Origin: Amphibacillus cookii
GTDB taxonomy: Bacteria; Bacillota; Bacilli; Bacillales; Amphibacillaceae
DNA length: 64,000 bases
Assembly (NCBI RefSeq): GCF_016908375.1
Contig: NZ_JAFBDS010000003.1
Coordinates: 248,001 to 312,000 of the forward strand
Direction: 5' to 3'
The notes below the pieces were generated by a model that worked only from the letters and a program-made list of their open reading frames with translations, was not told the origin of the DNA and did not search any database. Shown here piece by piece: positions 49,192-59,963 of the stretch. Each line of letters begins with the position of its first letter. Position 1 is the stretch's first letter. The translations under genes were made by a program, and so were the position numbers.

Positions 49192-50292
49192 ATGTACGAT
49201 TACTTAATAGTTGGAGCCGGATTATTCGGATCTGTATTTGCATATGAGGCAAATAAAAGAGGCAAAAAGTGCCTCGTTATTGACAAACGTGGACACGTCG
49301 GTGGTAATGTTTATACAGAAGAAGTTGAAGGCATCCATGTTCATAAATATGGAGCCCATATTTTCCATACAAATAATAAACAAATTTGGGATTACGTTAA
49401 TCAATTTGCTGAATTTAATAGATATACGAATGCTCCTGTGGCTAATTATAAAGGAGAAATCTATAATCTTCCATTTAATATGAACACATTTAATAAATTG
49501 TGGGGAGTGACGACACCAGAACAAGCTAAACAAAGAATTGATCAGCAAAGAATAGCAGCTAAAGTTGAAAATCCGACAAACCTAGAAGAACAAGCCATTT
49601 CTCTCGTTGGCACTGATATCTATGAAAAATTAATTAAAGGCTACACTGAAAAACAATGGGGAAGATCGGCAAAGCAATTGCCCGCTTTTATTATTAAACG
49701 ACTCCCTGTTCGGTTTACTTATGACAATAATTATTTTAATGATCGTTATCAAGGGATTCCAATCGGTGGCTACACGGCAATTATTGAAAAAATGCTTGCA
49801 GGCATTGACGTTAGATTAAATGTCGACTTTTTTAAAGAAAGAGAGCAATTAGAATCGTTAGCAGATAAAGTGGTGTTCACTGGCATGATCGATCAATATT
49901 TCGATTACCAATTTGGTGTGCTCGATTACCGAAGTCTGCAATTTGAAACACAAGTGTTAAGCACCACTGATAACTTTCAAGGGAACGCGGTTGTAAATTA
50001 TACCGATCGTGAGACCCCTTATACGAGAATCATAGAACATAAACATTTTGAGTTTGGCAAACAAGATCATACCGTCATTACTAAGGAATACCCTATCGAA
50101 TGGGAGTACGGACTTGAACCGTACTACCCGATCAACAATGCTGAAAATAATGCTATATACAAGCAATATAAAACACTAGCTGAAAAAGAATCTACTGTTC
50201 TTTTTGGTGGAAGATTAGCTACCTATAAATATTATGATATGCACCAAGTGATTGGAGAAGCATTAACTACGGTTACCAAAGAATTTGAATAG
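49192..50292 (+). CDS. glf: UDP-galactopyranose mutase
   Basis: The protein has 366 residues. The FAD motif LIVGAGLFGSVFAYEANKRG, the segments GGNVYTEE and VHKYGAHIFHTN, and the later EKQWGRSAKQLP are the signature of Glf. It converts UDP-galactopyranose to UDP-galactofuranose using reduced flavin. A ribosome site AAGGAG precedes the ATG. It is isolated, with no galactofuranosyltransferase next to it in the window, so the glycan it serves is encoded elsewhere. Confidence 0.95.
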   Translation: MYDYLIVGAGLFGSVFAYEANKRGKKCLVIDKRGHVGGNVYTEEVEGIHVHKYGAHIFHTNNKQIWDYVNQFAEFNRYTNAPVANYKGEIYNLPFNMNTFNKLWGVTTPEQAKQRIDQQRIAAKVENPTNLEEQAISLVGTDIYEKLIKGYTEKQWGRSAKQLPAFIIKRLPVRFTYDNNYFNDRYQGIPIGGYTAIIEKMLAGIDVRLNVDFFKEREQLESLADKVVFTGMIDQYFDYQFGVLDYRSLQFETQVLSTTDNFQGNAVVNYTDRETPYTRIIEHKHFEFGKQDHTVITKEYPIEWEYGLEPYYPINNAENNAIYKQYKTLAEKESTVLFGGRLATYKYYDMHQVIGEALTTVTKEFE

Positions 50293-50302
50293 TAAACGAT
50301 TA

Positions 50303-50346
50303 AAAGCGTAGCACAAAACTATGAGTAAACTTTTGTGCTACGCTTT
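50303..50346 (+). terminator. Terminator after glf
   Basis: A perfect stem AAAGCGTAGCACAAAA / TTTTGTGCTACGCTTT with a 12-nt loop, 11 bp past the stop. Confidence 0.82.
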
Positions 50347-50376
50347 CGTATATATACCATACATTTCTTATAACGA

Positions 50377-51360
50377 GTGGTTGTCTTTATCCTTGACCTT
50401 TCCGAATTGCGCCTTGTAAACCATCAACACAAGCATGTTAATCATCGTTATTTCCGTTTAATATTTTCCATTATAATCCGACTTTTTGGGATGCTTGGCA
50501 TGTCCACCTTTACCCTAATTGGAGATCATACAAAAGCAAACAAGGCCGGCAAGGCGATGGCTTTCTCTGGTGCGACCATCGGTTTATCAGCCCTTATTGG
50601 GCCAGCATTCGGTGGTGCAATGGCTGCTCGCGCGCAAATTGAGACCGTCTTTATGATTGTCGCTGGTTTATTTGCTCTTACTGGGGTATTGTCCATTTGG
50701 TTCGTCAGTGAATCTTACAAAAAAAGCGAACGTGGCCAAGTACAGCTAAAAGACCTTTCGCGGTTATTAAGAAATCGTCCGCTTATTCAAGCATCTATTG
50801 CTGCGTTTAGCTTAATGATGAGTAATGGCACTCTATCTTTTCCACTCCCACTTCACCTAGAATCAGTCGGTTTTACTACATCAATCACTGGTGGATTAAT
50901 GAGTTTATTTGCAGGTGTTGCGTTAATTATTTTTTTAACACCGCTTAATAAAATCTATAATAAGCATGATCCGATGTCATTAGTCACCACTGGCTTGCTG
51001 TTCATTACGATAGCCTTATTGTTTCTAAGTCAGGTAGCTACATTAACCTACCTAGGATTAGCGATGGTCATTTATGGGATTGGCTTTGCCTTTGTCTTTC
51101 CATCAATGAACCAACTGGTAACATTAATTTCTACGCAGAAAGAACGCGGCAAAGCTTATGGCATTTTTTACGCTCCATTCTCTCTTGGGGCTGTCGCTGG
51201 ATCCAGCTTAGCTTGACTTACAACCCATTGGGTGCCCAACCCTTTTTTAGTTAGCATCCTTACACTCACCGCGTCCATTATTACATTAAAGGCAATTGAA
51301 TTGCCTATTCGACCTTATTATCAAAATAAAGAAACACGATTCTTTTTCAAAAATTTTTAG
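50377..51360 (+). pseudogene. MFS transporter pseudogene
   Basis: The intact-looking part runs from IIRLFGMLGMSTFTLIGDHT (about the fourth helix of an MFS protein) to AGSSLA, where an in-frame TGA at 51214-51216 stops it. The frame then resumes (LTTHWVPNPFLVSIL) to a natural stop at 51360. The first three helices are missing, the upstream sequence is out of frame and no ribosome site is visible. The parent was probably a 12-helix drug or metabolite exporter. Confidence 0.8.
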
Positions 51361-51672
51361 TATTTACAAATCAAACATATAACAGCTAACAACCATACAT
51401 TACATCAAATTTTAACGTTCCCTCACTAAATTTTTTAAAATACGTTCACTAAATGCTCACCATTTAACATGTTTTTTGTTTAATAATCTTCCAAATCACA
51501 TGATTTTGTGCTAATTTATTGTAAGAAGTTTCTGTATATTCCGCCTTTTTATTAATTATGTGTCCTTATACAATCAGCATTGACTTTGTTTTGCTAAGCC
51601 ACTCGCCAATAAACGATCATTTGATTGGGTATTATAATTAAGAAACTTTTAGAAAATTTAAAGGAGAAATAA
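51361..51672. other. Intergenic region before the symporter
   Basis: A strongly AT-rich 312-bp spacer. It must contain the promoter for the AGCS gene, but I could not single out one. No repeat or small gene was seen. Confidence 0.4.
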
Positions 51673-53043
51673 ATGGATTTTATCAAGATTATTGAAGATA
51701 TTAACAGTATTTTATGGGGACCGATTATGTTATTTCTTTTAGTTGGGACAGGTGTCTTGTTCACCTATCGACTAAAAGCAATACAAATCAGAAAGTTCAA
51801 ACAAGCTTGGAGGGAAACTTTCGGCGGTCTGTTTAAGAAGAATAATAACGACAATAAAGATGGAATATCGTCGTTTCAAGCCTTAACGACCGCCATTGCT
51901 GCACAAGTGGGTACAGGCAACTTAGCAGGTGTCGCAACAGCCGTTGCAGCCGGGGGGCCTGGTGCTATCTTTTGGATGTGGGTGAGTGGTTTTTTTGGAA
52001 TGGGGACGATCTTCGCCGAGGCGATACTCGCTCAGCTCCATACTGAACGGTTAGATGGTGAAATCACCGGTGGTCCGGCTTACTATATTAAAAAAGGATT
52101 AGGTAGTAAGTTTCTTGCTGGCTTCTTTGCCATCTCGATCATACTAGCACTTGGTTTAATGGGAAATATGGTTCAATCAAGTTCAATTGCTGAATCCGCT
52201 CAAGTTGCCTTTAACATTCCAAATATAATTACCGGTTTTATTATTGCTTTGCTTGTCGGTTTAATTATTATTGGTGGGATTAAACGGATTGCCTCTTTCA
52301 CAGAAAAAATCGTTCCTATCATGGCCGGCTTTTATATCGTTGGTGCACTAATTATTATTTTTATGCATGCTGACATGATTTTGCCTTCATTTCGAATGAT
52401 TTTCCATGGGGCTTTTAATCCATCAGCAGCGACTGGTGGCATTATTGGTGTATCGATCAAAGAAAGTTTTCGATATGGTATTGCCCGTGGGTTATTTTCG
52501 AATGAAGCAGGGATGGGTTCCACCCCACATGCCCATGCTGTAGCTAGGGTCAACCACCCGGCGCAACAAGGTCTTGTTTCATTTATGGGTGTTATTGTCG
52601 ATACAGGCGTTGTTTGTACCTTGACAGCGCTCGTTATTTTAACAACTGGCTCTTTCTCAACAGGTCTATTTGGTGCACAACTTACACAAGAAGGCTTTAC
52701 GATTGGATTTGGAAACTTCGGCTCGACGTTTATTGCAATTTGTCTCTTCTTCTTCTCTTTATCAACAATTATCAGTTGGTATTACTTTGGCGAGGCGAAT
52801 GTCAAGTTTCTGACGGGTAAAAAAGGCATTACTTTCTATCGAGGGATCGTGCTCATTTTTATCGTTATTGGCACAACGATTAATGCTGAAGTAATTTGGG
52901 AGCTTGCCGACATCTTTAACGGGCTGATGGTCATCCCAAACTTGATCGCACTCCTTGGCTTAGCCTCACTCGTTATTAAAGTAGCTAATGATTACGAGGA
53001 TCGTTTTATTAAAGATAAACCATCTAAATATCGCCGAGATTAA
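51673..53043 (+). CDS. Sodium:alanine/amino acid symporter, AGCS family
   Basis: The protein has 456 residues and about eleven helices. AGCS signatures include QALTTAIAAQVGTGNLAGVA, GGPAYYIKKGLG, and RGLFSNEAGMGSTPHAHA. It couples uptake of alanine or glycine to sodium. AAGGAG precedes the ATG. It is a single gene with a terminator. Together with ald at 21302 the organism can use alanine, though the genes are unlinked. Confidence 0.94.
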   Translation: MDFIKIIEDINSILWGPIMLFLLVGTGVLFTYRLKAIQIRKFKQAWRETFGGLFKKNNNDNKDGISSFQALTTAIAAQVGTGNLAGVATAVAAGGPGAIFWMWVSGFFGMGTIFAEAILAQLHTERLDGEITGGPAYYIKKGLGSKFLAGFFAISIILALGLMGNMVQSSSIAESAQVAFNIPNIITGFIIALLVGLIIIGGIKRIASFTEKIVPIMAGFYIVGALIIIFMHADMILPSFRMIFHGAFNPSAATGGIIGVSIKESFRYGIARGLFSNEAGMGSTPHAHAVARVNHPAQQGLVSFMGVIVDTGVVCTLTALVILTTGSFSTGLFGAQLTQEGFTIGFGNFGSTFIAICLFFFSLSTIISWYYFGEANVKFLTGKKGITFYRGIVLIFIVIGTTINAEVIWELADIFNGLMVIPNLIALLGLASLVIKVANDYEDRFIKDKPSKYRRD

Positions 53044-53059
53044 TAGATCGTTAGCACCA

Positions 53060-53092
53060 TTAGCCCACATCTCTTTCAGATGCGGGCTAATT
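53060..53092. terminator. Terminator hairpin between symporter and GH2 gene
   Basis: Stem TTAGCCCACATCT / AGATGCGGGCTAA with one mismatch, 16 bp after the symporter stop. The T-tract is weak. Confidence 0.6.
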
Positions 53093-53184
53093 CACGTTCA
53101 ATTATTTATTCAACTTTATCGACAAAAAACAGATGAAGCAAATACAAATGCTTACCTATCGTTATATTGTCCGTCCTCGTTCAT

Positions 53185-55467
53185 TTAATTGCTGTCATCA
53201 TTTAGTGGAATAACATTTAATTCACTATTGATGACGCCAAGCAATTCTTTTGGAATCTTAAAACGTGAACGTTTTGACATACTTTCAATGGTCATCAATC
53301 CGGTCATTAAGCGCATGGTGTCATTCTCCATTATGTCCCCAAAATACTTTTTAAAGACAGCTTTCGCCTTTTGATTTTTATATAAATCTTCTATAGTGTC
53401 AAAAATCGAATAATAGCCTTCTTTTACATTGACTTCTTGTACTTCTTTTAAGTCAAATTTTTCAAACCAGTTCGTTACATTACTTTTTTCTTCCGCCTGA
53501 ACAAAGGTATAGCCTTTGTCTTGTTCCTTAACGTGATGAATTCGCATGTCATCTTGATACTGATTCCCATCTTGATCATAGCCGTTTACTAGGATGACAT
53601 TCTCCCCTAATGTTAATGCGATATCCTTAATCGTTTCCATAGGTTTGGTCACCGCTTGCTCAGCAACTTTGCTACCGTTAACCAGTAACTCCACTCGGGA
53701 CAGGTTTGATAAAATAACGATGTCATTATTTTTTCTATGGCGATTTACAAACCTACTCCCCGCTAATTTTACAAATGGATCACCTGACCAATAGGCTTTA
53801 CACAAATAAAAAGCATCTTTTTTTGTTTGTCTATCAATGGTGACGAGCCCCTTTTGGTTAATGCCCTTCGCTCCACCCTCGTTTCTAATTTCACTGCCAA
53901 AATCAAACATAGCCCATACATAACCACCAAGAACATAAGGCCGTTCTTCAAAAGTTCGTAAAGCGTTATCTTGAAATAACAATTGGTACTCTTCTGTATA
54001 ATCTTTTACCTCTGGATGATAGCTATGGAATTTAGGGTTTGTATCAACCCCATATTCTGAAACGAGGACAGGTATATTTGGTCTATCTTTGTTAAACGCA
54101 TCGAGCCTTTCACCTAGGCCACCCATCTCACCATAATACCAGCCATAATAAAGATTATAGCCAACTATATCTGTTAACCCATTTAAGTAACTCTTGTTAT
54201 TGACGGAGTGAATATTAGCTTGGGCAATGATTCGGGTTGAATCCAAATGTCGAGCCAAATCAACAAGCTCTTCCACTAACTCATAAATTCTCTCATTTTC
54301 CACGGCGATAGTTATTTCATTTTGCACACCCCAACAGTAGATTGACGTGTGATTGTATGCTTGTTTAATCAGCCTTTCAAGCTGTTCTTTTGCATTTTGA
54401 TTTTCTTCGTCAGTTGTAGTTGGGACACTAATAAAAGGGATTTCTGCCCAGACCAATAAACCAGCTTCATCACAAAGTGTGTAAAAATAGTCATGATGTT
54501 GATAATGGGCCAATCTAACTGAATTTGCACCTACCTCTTTTATTAAAGCAAGGTCCCTTTCCATATGCTCTTTCGTTAAAGCATTGCCTATTTGAGAAAA
54601 ATCTTGATGGCGACTAACACCATTTAACTTAAGTGGCTCTCCATTTAATAAAATACCTTGATCAGCGGTTACTTCTATTGTTCTAAATCCAATTGATAGC
54701 TGTCTCTTATCGATAAGATTGCCATCGGTATATAAGCTTACTTGTAGTTGATAGAGATAAGGGTCTTTTACCCCTTGCCAAAGATGAGGACTTTCAATCT
54801 GTTCAGTGAATTTGAAACTTAATTCATCTTTACACTGATCGAGTTTCTCCCTTTTCAAAGTACAATTATTCTCACGATCAAATAATTCAATTGCAATGAC
54901 GACGTCATCAGATGCGTGTCGTTCATTGATAATCGTTCCTGTTATTGATAGTTCAAAAGCGTCTCCATTTAATGCTTTCTGAGCAACATAGATCCCGTCT
55001 TTTCCATTATCCATCAAATCAAAGTGCACGTGGTCTACTTCAATTAATTTAACATCCCTATATAATCCACCATAAAATGAGAAATCCGCCATTAAAGGAT
55101 ACACATCATCATGTTTGGCGTTATCAACAAAAATAGTGATGGTATTTTCACCCTTAACCAAATACGGCGTTAGATGCACTCTAAACATAGAAAATCCACA
55201 CCGATTGAGACATACGTAGTGATCGTTCACATAAACCTCGGCAACTAAACTTGCTGCACCTACCTCAAGAAAATAGTAATTAGAAATCTGGTTTAAGGTT
55301 ATTTTCCTTTGATAACGACACTTCCCTTTAAACATGCCTTCTCCACTCTGACCATCTTTAGCATTAAAGCAGTGTGGTAAATCCACACGTGTTTCCTTAT
55401 GATCAGCTGAACTTTCATATGCTTCAGTAAATAACCAATCTTGATTTAGTTCTTTAACATTTATCAT
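53185..55467 (-). CDS. GH2 glycosidase (beta-glucuronidase or beta-galactosidase type)
   Basis: The protein has 760 residues. A sugar-binding jelly roll (about 1-145), an immunoglobulin-like domain (about 150-265) and a TIM barrel (about 265-555) follow the GH2 order. Acid/base E384 is in WGVQNEIT and nucleophile E471 in LVSEYGVD. Residues N537 and K539 (GINQKGLVT) match the NxK carboxylate-binding motif of beta-glucuronidases, but many unassigned GH2 enzymes share it. A C-terminal helical domain (about 660-740) opens YYSIFDTIEDLYKN. No signal peptide is seen. With a Lac-type PTS on one side and the glucuronate pathway beyond it, a glucuronide substrate is favoured. Confidence 0.88.
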   Translation of the reverse strand: MINVKELNQDWLFTEAYESSADHKETRVDLPHCFNAKDGQSGEGMFKGKCRYQRKITLNQISNYYFLEVGAASLVAEVYVNDHYVCLNRCGFSMFRVHLTPYLVKGENTITIFVDNAKHDDVYPLMADFSFYGGLYRDVKLIEVDHVHFDLMDNGKDGIYVAQKALNGDAFELSITGTIINERHASDDVVIAIELFDRENNCTLKREKLDQCKDELSFKFTEQIESPHLWQGVKDPYLYQLQVSLYTDGNLIDKRQLSIGFRTIEVTADQGILLNGEPLKLNGVSRHQDFSQIGNALTKEHMERDLALIKEVGANSVRLAHYQHHDYFYTLCDEAGLLVWAEIPFISVPTTTDEENQNAKEQLERLIKQAYNHTSIYCWGVQNEITIAVENERIYELVEELVDLARHLDSTRIIAQANIHSVNNKSYLNGLTDIVGYNLYYGWYYGEMGGLGERLDAFNKDRPNIPVLVSEYGVDTNPKFHSYHPEVKDYTEEYQLLFQDNALRTFEERPYVLGGYVWAMFDFGSEIRNEGGAKGINQKGLVTIDRQTKKDAFYLCKAYWSGDPFVKLAGSRFVNRHRKNNDIVILSNLSRVELLVNGSKVAEQAVTKPMETIKDIALTLGENVILVNGYDQDGNQYQDDMRIHHVKEQDKGYTFVQAEEKSNVTNWFEKFDLKEVQEVNVKEGYYSIFDTIEDLYKNQKAKAVFKKYFGDIMENDTMRLMTGLMTIESMSKRSRFKIPKELLGVINSELNVIPLNDDSN

Positions 55468-55499
55468 ACAATCCCCCTCTACTAAAACATCTACTAACG

Positions 55500-55660
55500 T
55501 TTATCACAGATAACCGTCCGTCAAAACCCCACCTTAAAATAGAAAACAGCGGTCAATCGATTAAGGTGGGTGATAACGAACACTCATGTTTGGATTCACT
55601 CAATGAACCTGCAAGCAGTGGGTGAAGAACGAACACGCCCACTGCTTACAGATTCGTTTT
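55500..55660 (-). repeat. Intergenic repeat family 1, copy G (short form, reverse strand)
   Basis: Read on the minus strand: hairpin 1 CTGTAAGCAGTGGGCG ... CCCACTGCTTGCAG, then CACCCACCTTAA / TTAAGGTGGGG, and the end GACGGACGGTTATCTGTGAT. It is the only full copy in this orientation. It lies between the GH2 and EIIC genes, so it is probably transcribed inside the operon. Nothing else was seen in the gap 55468-55765. Confidence 0.75.
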
Positions 55661-55765
55661 ATACTTCCGTGATTTTATGTCTTTATTTAAATCGTTTGAT
55701 TAACAATATATTGATGAAACGATAGCTTTTATCACGGTTTAAATACAATATCATAGTCTTGTTGA

Positions 55766-57043
55766 TTAGACCGTTTCTGCTGCCAATTCCTCATCTTGCT
55801 CTTTTTTAAAGGCCGCCCGGTCTGCCTTTTTAAAGAATGGATACCATACCAAGACTTGCAAGGCAACTAACCCTATTTGTAAAGCAGCAATTCGCCAACT
55901 TCCTCCTATAAAGCCTCCGATAACAATCGGCATTCCTGTTATCGGTGCAATTCCATTAACTCTTGGTATCAATTCGATAAAGGTTAGAAAATAGGCAACA
56001 GATATACTAATAGCATTCATAAAAACAAAAGGAATTACAAATTTAAAATTGAATACTAAAGGAACACCAAATACTAAAGGCTCCGAAATACCGAAAAGGG
56101 CTGGAATCGTTGTCAATTTTCCTAAAGCTTTATATTGCTTACTCTTTGCCACAAATAACATCAATAGAGTCAAACCGATGGCACTAGCAGACATTGTATA
56201 CGTACTAATAAATGCACGTCCAACAATATTTGGTAATGGGTCACCCGCAGCATATGCTGATAGTTGAGCTGCATCCATTGCTGTGAAAATTGGTAATACC
56301 ACCGAATAAACAACCAAGGTTCCATGAATCCCAAAAAACCATAATAGCTGTGCAATTGTCCACAAAATAATAACAGAGAATACGTTCGCACCTAGTCCTT
56401 CAAGCGGAATCTGCAGAAATGTATAGATTAAATCATGAAGTGAACCTAATGGTGTTGCTTCAAAAATGACCGATACGACAGCAAAAAACATAACAGCGAT
56501 AATACCAGGTATTAAACTACTAAAGCTATTTGAAACAACTGGTGGTACACTAGAAGGCATCTTAATCGTTATTCCTTTTTGTTTTATTACTACATATATT
56601 TTAGTTGCCACCAATGCAACAATAATCCCCGTAAAGATACCAAAACCGCCTAGCCAGTGCATAGGAATAGCTATCCCCTCTGCGTCTATTACTGGTGTGA
56701 CAATAAAGAAACTCATCAAGGTTATTAGACTTGCAATAACACCGTCCTCACCAAGTTGTTTAGCATAATTACTTGCAATCGCGACCGCAAAAATGACAGC
56801 TAAGAAATCAGTAGAAAACATAATAACAACTTCTAATACAGAACGGATACCACTCGTATCAATGAAACTTTGCCAAAATCCTAATGGTAAATTAATAAAT
56901 AGAGCCGCAAACGCACCGACCAGCGTAATAGGCAAGGCACCCATCATACCATTTGTTATCCCATTTACGATTTTACTTTTTTGAATTTTATTAACTTTTT
57001 TTGATAGCTTCTTCGAAAACTCTTGTGAATTAAACTTTCCCAT
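55766..57043 (-). CDS. PTS EIIC component, Lac/cellobiose family
   Basis: The protein has 425 residues and about ten helices. The family segments LLWFFGIHGTLVVYSVVLP, GISEPLVFGVPLVFNFKFVI and VNGIAPITGMPIVIGGF are present. GGAGGAGGG precedes the ATG. It is encoded with its IIB and IIA upstream and a GH2 glycosidase downstream, so it probably imports and phosphorylates a disaccharide or glycoside. Confidence 0.92.
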   Translation of the reverse strand: MGKFNSQEFSKKLSKKVNKIQKSKIVNGITNGMMGALPITLVGAFAALFINLPLGFWQSFIDTSGIRSVLEVVIMFSTDFLAVIFAVAIASNYAKQLGEDGVIASLITLMSFFIVTPVIDAEGIAIPMHWLGGFGIFTGIIVALVATKIYVVIKQKGITIKMPSSVPPVVSNSFSSLIPGIIAVMFFAVVSVIFEATPLGSLHDLIYTFLQIPLEGLGANVFSVIILWTIAQLLWFFGIHGTLVVYSVVLPIFTAMDAAQLSAYAAGDPLPNIVGRAFISTYTMSASAIGLTLLMLFVAKSKQYKALGKLTTIPALFGISEPLVFGVPLVFNFKFVIPFVFMNAISISVAYFLTFIELIPRVNGIAPITGMPIVIGGFIGGSWRIAALQIGLVALQVLVWYPFFKKADRAAFKKEQDEELAAETV

Positions 57044-57130
57044 TATAACCCTCCTCCAATTATTTAACCCTTATTATGTGTAGTCTGCTCAAGCTTCTAA
57101 ACATGATTAACCCTTAATGGGGACAGTTGA

Positions 57131-57436
57131 TTAGTCCATTAATGCAATGGCTTCACGCAAAACCTTTTCTCCATTCATCATTCCATAATCGGACATGTTA
57201 ATTACGTTTACTTTCATTCCTTGTGGTTCGTATTTTTCCTTTAGTTCATCCTCAAGATAAGAAATTTGTGGACCGAGCAACAGAATATCCGTTTTCTCTG
57301 TATACTCTTCAAATTGAGTTTCTGACATCGCAATAATTTTTGCATCAATATTTTGCTTTTTTGCACTTTCTTTCATCTTCGCCATTAACATAGATGTCGA
57401 CATCCCTGCTGCACAAACTAATGTAATATGAATCAT
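57131..57436 (-). CDS. PTS EIIB component, Lac/cellobiose family
   Basis: The start chosen is the ATG at 57436, after AAAAGGGTG; an upstream in-frame ATG at 57478 adds a basic tail and lacks a site. The protein has 101 residues with phospho-Cys8 (IHITLVCAAGMSTSML) and the LLLGPQISYLEDEL segment typical of chitobiose/cellobiose IIB. Confidence 0.92.
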   Translation of the reverse strand: MIHITLVCAAGMSTSMLMAKMKESAKKQNIDAKIIAMSETQFEEYTEKTDILLLGPQISYLEDELKEKYEPQGMKVNVINMSDYGMMNGEKVLREAIALMD

Positions 57437-57534
57437 ATAATCACCCTTTTTCATTATTTTTATTTTTCTCAAATCCACTAACTATTTAGGAAACGCATTA
57501 AAATCAAACTGCCCCGCAAAAATGCTATCTCTTT

Positions 57535-57846
57535 TTACATTGCTTCTAATTTTTCACTTAGTTTAATCACATATTTGGCTAGATCCCTTACCGTTATAGC
57601 ATTCATAAGATGATCTTGCGCATGAACCATTAAAAGCGATAGTTCTGTTTGCTCACCTCTTGATTCAGCCTGAATTAAATTAGTCTGAATTTTATGGGCT
57701 TTATTCAACTCTTCATTTGCCTCAGAAACTAACTTGTTTGACTCTACTAATTCATTTTCTTCCGCTTTCTGTAAAGCCTTCATCGTTAGGCTTTTAGCAT
57801 TTCCAGCATGCATTATAATGCCCATAATAAATTCTTGATTTACCAT
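57535..57846 (-). CDS. PTS EIIA component, Lac/cellobiose family
   Basis: The start chosen is the ATG at 57846, after GAGGGGGG. The protein has 103 residues and is helical, with the phospho-His in LLMVHAQDHLMNAI and the opening NQEFIMGIIMHAGNAKSLTM. First gene of the IIA-IIB-IIC-GH2 operon. A palindrome AAGTATACTT lies 43 bp upstream. Confidence 0.93.
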   Translation of the reverse strand: MVNQEFIMGIIMHAGNAKSLTMKALQKAEENELVESNKLVSEANEELNKAHKIQTNLIQAESRGEQTELSLLMVHAQDHLMNAITVRDLAKYVIKLSEKLEAM

Positions 57847-57888
57847 ACGTGATGCCCCCCTCATTTTCGAATGCGCTTTCTTCGATGC

Positions 57889-57898
57889 AAGTATACTT
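57889..57898. promoter_or_regulatory. Candidate GntR-family operator upstream of the PTS/GH2 operon
   Basis: A perfect palindrome, AAGTATACTT. It shares a GTATAC core with the near-palindrome at 63090-63101 upstream of kdgA. FadR-type GntR regulators commonly bind short palindromes of this kind, and one is encoded at 63387. Confidence 0.45.
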
Positions 57899-58033
57899 AC
57901 ATATTTTTATTTCAAATTTCTCTTATAAATAAATTTTGTGTCTGAGTAAATGGTTAATAATTTTACGTTACATTTGCAATCATAGCTTAAATCATTTTCT
58001 TAATAATAGAATTAACCAGTCACATCGCGCTCA

Positions 58034-58888
58034 CTAAACACCCGAGTAGCTAGAAAAACCACCATCCACCGGAACGACCACTCCAGTCACAAAACTTGAT
58101 AACCGGTCATCTGCAAGGAATAGTACCGCTCCCACTAATTCTTCAGGCTCTCCAAAACGCCCCATAGGTGTAGCGCTTAAAATCTTCTCCGCGCGTAACG
58201 TATAACCCCCCTCTTCATTTTTTAATAACTTCTCATTCTGTGTCGTAATTAAAAACCCTGGGGCAATAGCATTTACGCGTACGCCCACTTTAGACATATA
58301 GGTAGCCAACCACTGCGTAAAGTTACTAATAGCTGCTTTTGCACCACTGTATGCCGGGATCTTCGTTAAAGGCGTGAAAGCATTCATCGATGAAACGTTA
58401 ATGATCGTTGCACCCTCTCTTTTGGCCATACTTTCACCGAAAACCTGTGAAGGTAGTATGGTTCCCATCACATTCAAATCCATAACAAAACCCATGCCTT
58501 TTGGATCTAAATCAAAAAAAGTCTTTACATTCTGGTTTTGCTTATTAGCATCGACACTGTAAAATTCATCATCCGTTGTACCGTTAGGATGATTTCCTCC
58601 AGCACCATTTATGAGAATATCGATCTCACCTAACTCGCTTTCAATGATCGCTTTTGCTTCCTTCAAGTTATCGATGTCTAAAACATTTGAAGCAACACCT
58701 AATGCTGTACCTCCTTCCTTAATAACTTCATCCGCAATTTTTTGAGCGGATTCCTGTGATAGATCGACTACGGCTATTTTCGCCCCTACTTTTGCTAAAG
58801 CTTTGCAAAAATAGCTACCTAATACACCTCCACCTCCTGTTACAACAGCAACCTTTCCTGTTAGATCAAAACCATAGTTATTCAGCAT
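58034..58888 (-). CDS. uxuB: D-mannonate oxidoreductase (fructuronate reductase), SDR type
   Basis: The protein has 284 residues from the ATG at 58888, after AAAGGAGG. An SDR fold: cofactor motif [22 protein letters not shown], catalytic Ser (INVSSMNAF) and YxxxK (YSGAKAA), and the C-terminal [11 protein letters not shown]. In Bacillus, D-mannonate oxidoreductase is an SDR of this size and is encoded beside uxuA, as here. It reduces fructuronate to mannonate. The start overlaps the uxuA stop by 11 bp. Confidence 0.88.
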   Translation of the reverse strand: MLNNYGFDLTGKVAVVTGGGGVLGSYFCKALAKVGAKIAVVDLSQESAQKIADEVIKEGGTALGVASNVLDIDNLKEAKAIIESELGEIDILINGAGGNHPNGTTDDEFYSVDANKQNQNVKTFFDLDPKGMGFVMDLNVMGTILPSQVFGESMAKREGATIINVSSMNAFTPLTKIPAYSGAKAAISNFTQWLATYMSKVGVRVNAIAPGFLITTQNEKLLKNEEGGYTLRAEKILSATPMGRFGEPEELVGAVLFLADDRLSSFVTGVVVPVDGGFSSYSGV

Positions 58889-59951
58889 TTTTATCCTCCT
58901 TTTGAATGAAACGGCTTTTGACTTCAGCTTCCCATAATCCATTTAAATATGTTGCTCCTAACGCACGATCAAATAGGCCATAACCTGGTTTTCCTGTTTC
59001 CCCCCAAATCATCCTTCCGTGGTCTGGACGAATCGGCCCTTGGTAATCAAAGTCACTTAAGGCACGAATAACTTGGTACATATCAATTGAACCTTCTTTT
59101 GATAGATGAGCCGATTCTTGGAAAGAATATTGGCCCGAACGTTTAATATTTCGAGCATGTACAAAATTCACACGCCCTTTCTTTCCAAAATAACGAAGCA
59201 TTTCATAAAAATCATTGGTTGATACAGCACCAAGTGAACCACTACACATCGTTAATCCATTATAAGGACTGTCATAGAGATTAATAAAACGCTCTAAATT
59301 GTCTTTATTCGTTATAATTCTAGGTAAACCAAAAATATCAAATGGTGGATCATCAGGATGAATGGCCATCTTCACATCTGCATCCTCTGCGACAGGCAAG
59401 ATTGCCTTGATAAAATACTCAAGATTTTCCCACAGTTTCTCATGATCAACCTTTTTATAATGACTAAATAGTTGACTCAATTCATCTTTCTCATAGCTAG
59501 CATCCCACCCCGGCAATGATAGCTCTCCACTTAATGGATCCATCTTTTTCACAATGTCTTCCTCAAAGATCAATGTTCTAGAACCATCAGCTAACTCATG
59601 ATCAAGTGACGTTCTGGTCCAATCAAAGACAGGCATAAAATTATAACAAACAACTGGAATCCCACATTTACCTAAATTAATAAGGGTTTGCTTGTAATTT
59701 TCAATGTACTTATCTCGTGTTGGCAAACCTATTTTAATGTCTTCATGCACGGGTACACTCTCAATTACTGATAAGCTTAAACCATGCTTTTCAACTTCCT
59801 GCTTTAACGCTTCTATTTTATCTAAAGGCCATACCTCTCCAACTGGGACATCATAAATTGCCGAAACAATCCCCCTCATACCAGGTATTTGACGAATATA
59901 TTCTAATTTAACCGGGTCACTATTCCCGTACCAGCGAAATGTCAATTCCAA
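58878..59951 (-). CDS. uxuA: Mannonate dehydratase
   Basis: The protein has 357 residues from a TTG, 8 nt after AGGGGGA. The opening [34 protein letters not shown] and the segment [11 protein letters not shown] are UxuA signatures, with metal-binding His and Asp residues in them. It dehydrates D-mannonate to 2-keto-3-deoxygluconate. Encoded between uxaC and uxuB in pathway order. Confidence 0.95.
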   Translation of the reverse strand: MELTFRWYGNSDPVKLEYIRQIPGMRGIVSAIYDVPVGEVWPLDKIEALKQEVEKHGLSLSVIESVPVHEDIKIGLPTRDKYIENYKQTLINLGKCGIPVVCYNFMPVFDWTRTSLDHELADGSRTLIFEEDIVKKMDPLSGELSLPGWDASYEKDELSQLFSHYKKVDHEKLWENLEYFIKAILPVAEDADVKMAIHPDDPPFDIFGLPRIITNKDNLERFINLYDSPYNGLTMCSGSLGAVSTNDFYEMLRYFGKKGRVNFVHARNIKRSGQYSFQESAHLSKEGSIDMYQVIRALSDFDYQGPIRPDHGRMIWGETGKPGYGLFDRALGATYLNGLWEAEVKSRFIQKEDKNAE

Positions 59952-59963
59952 TTAAAATTCCCC

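Noticed and set aside
53185-55467. Firm call of beta-glucuronidase from the NxK motif
   Set aside because: The NQKGLVT segment is also common in GH2 enzymes of other specificity, so the motif alone does not decide.
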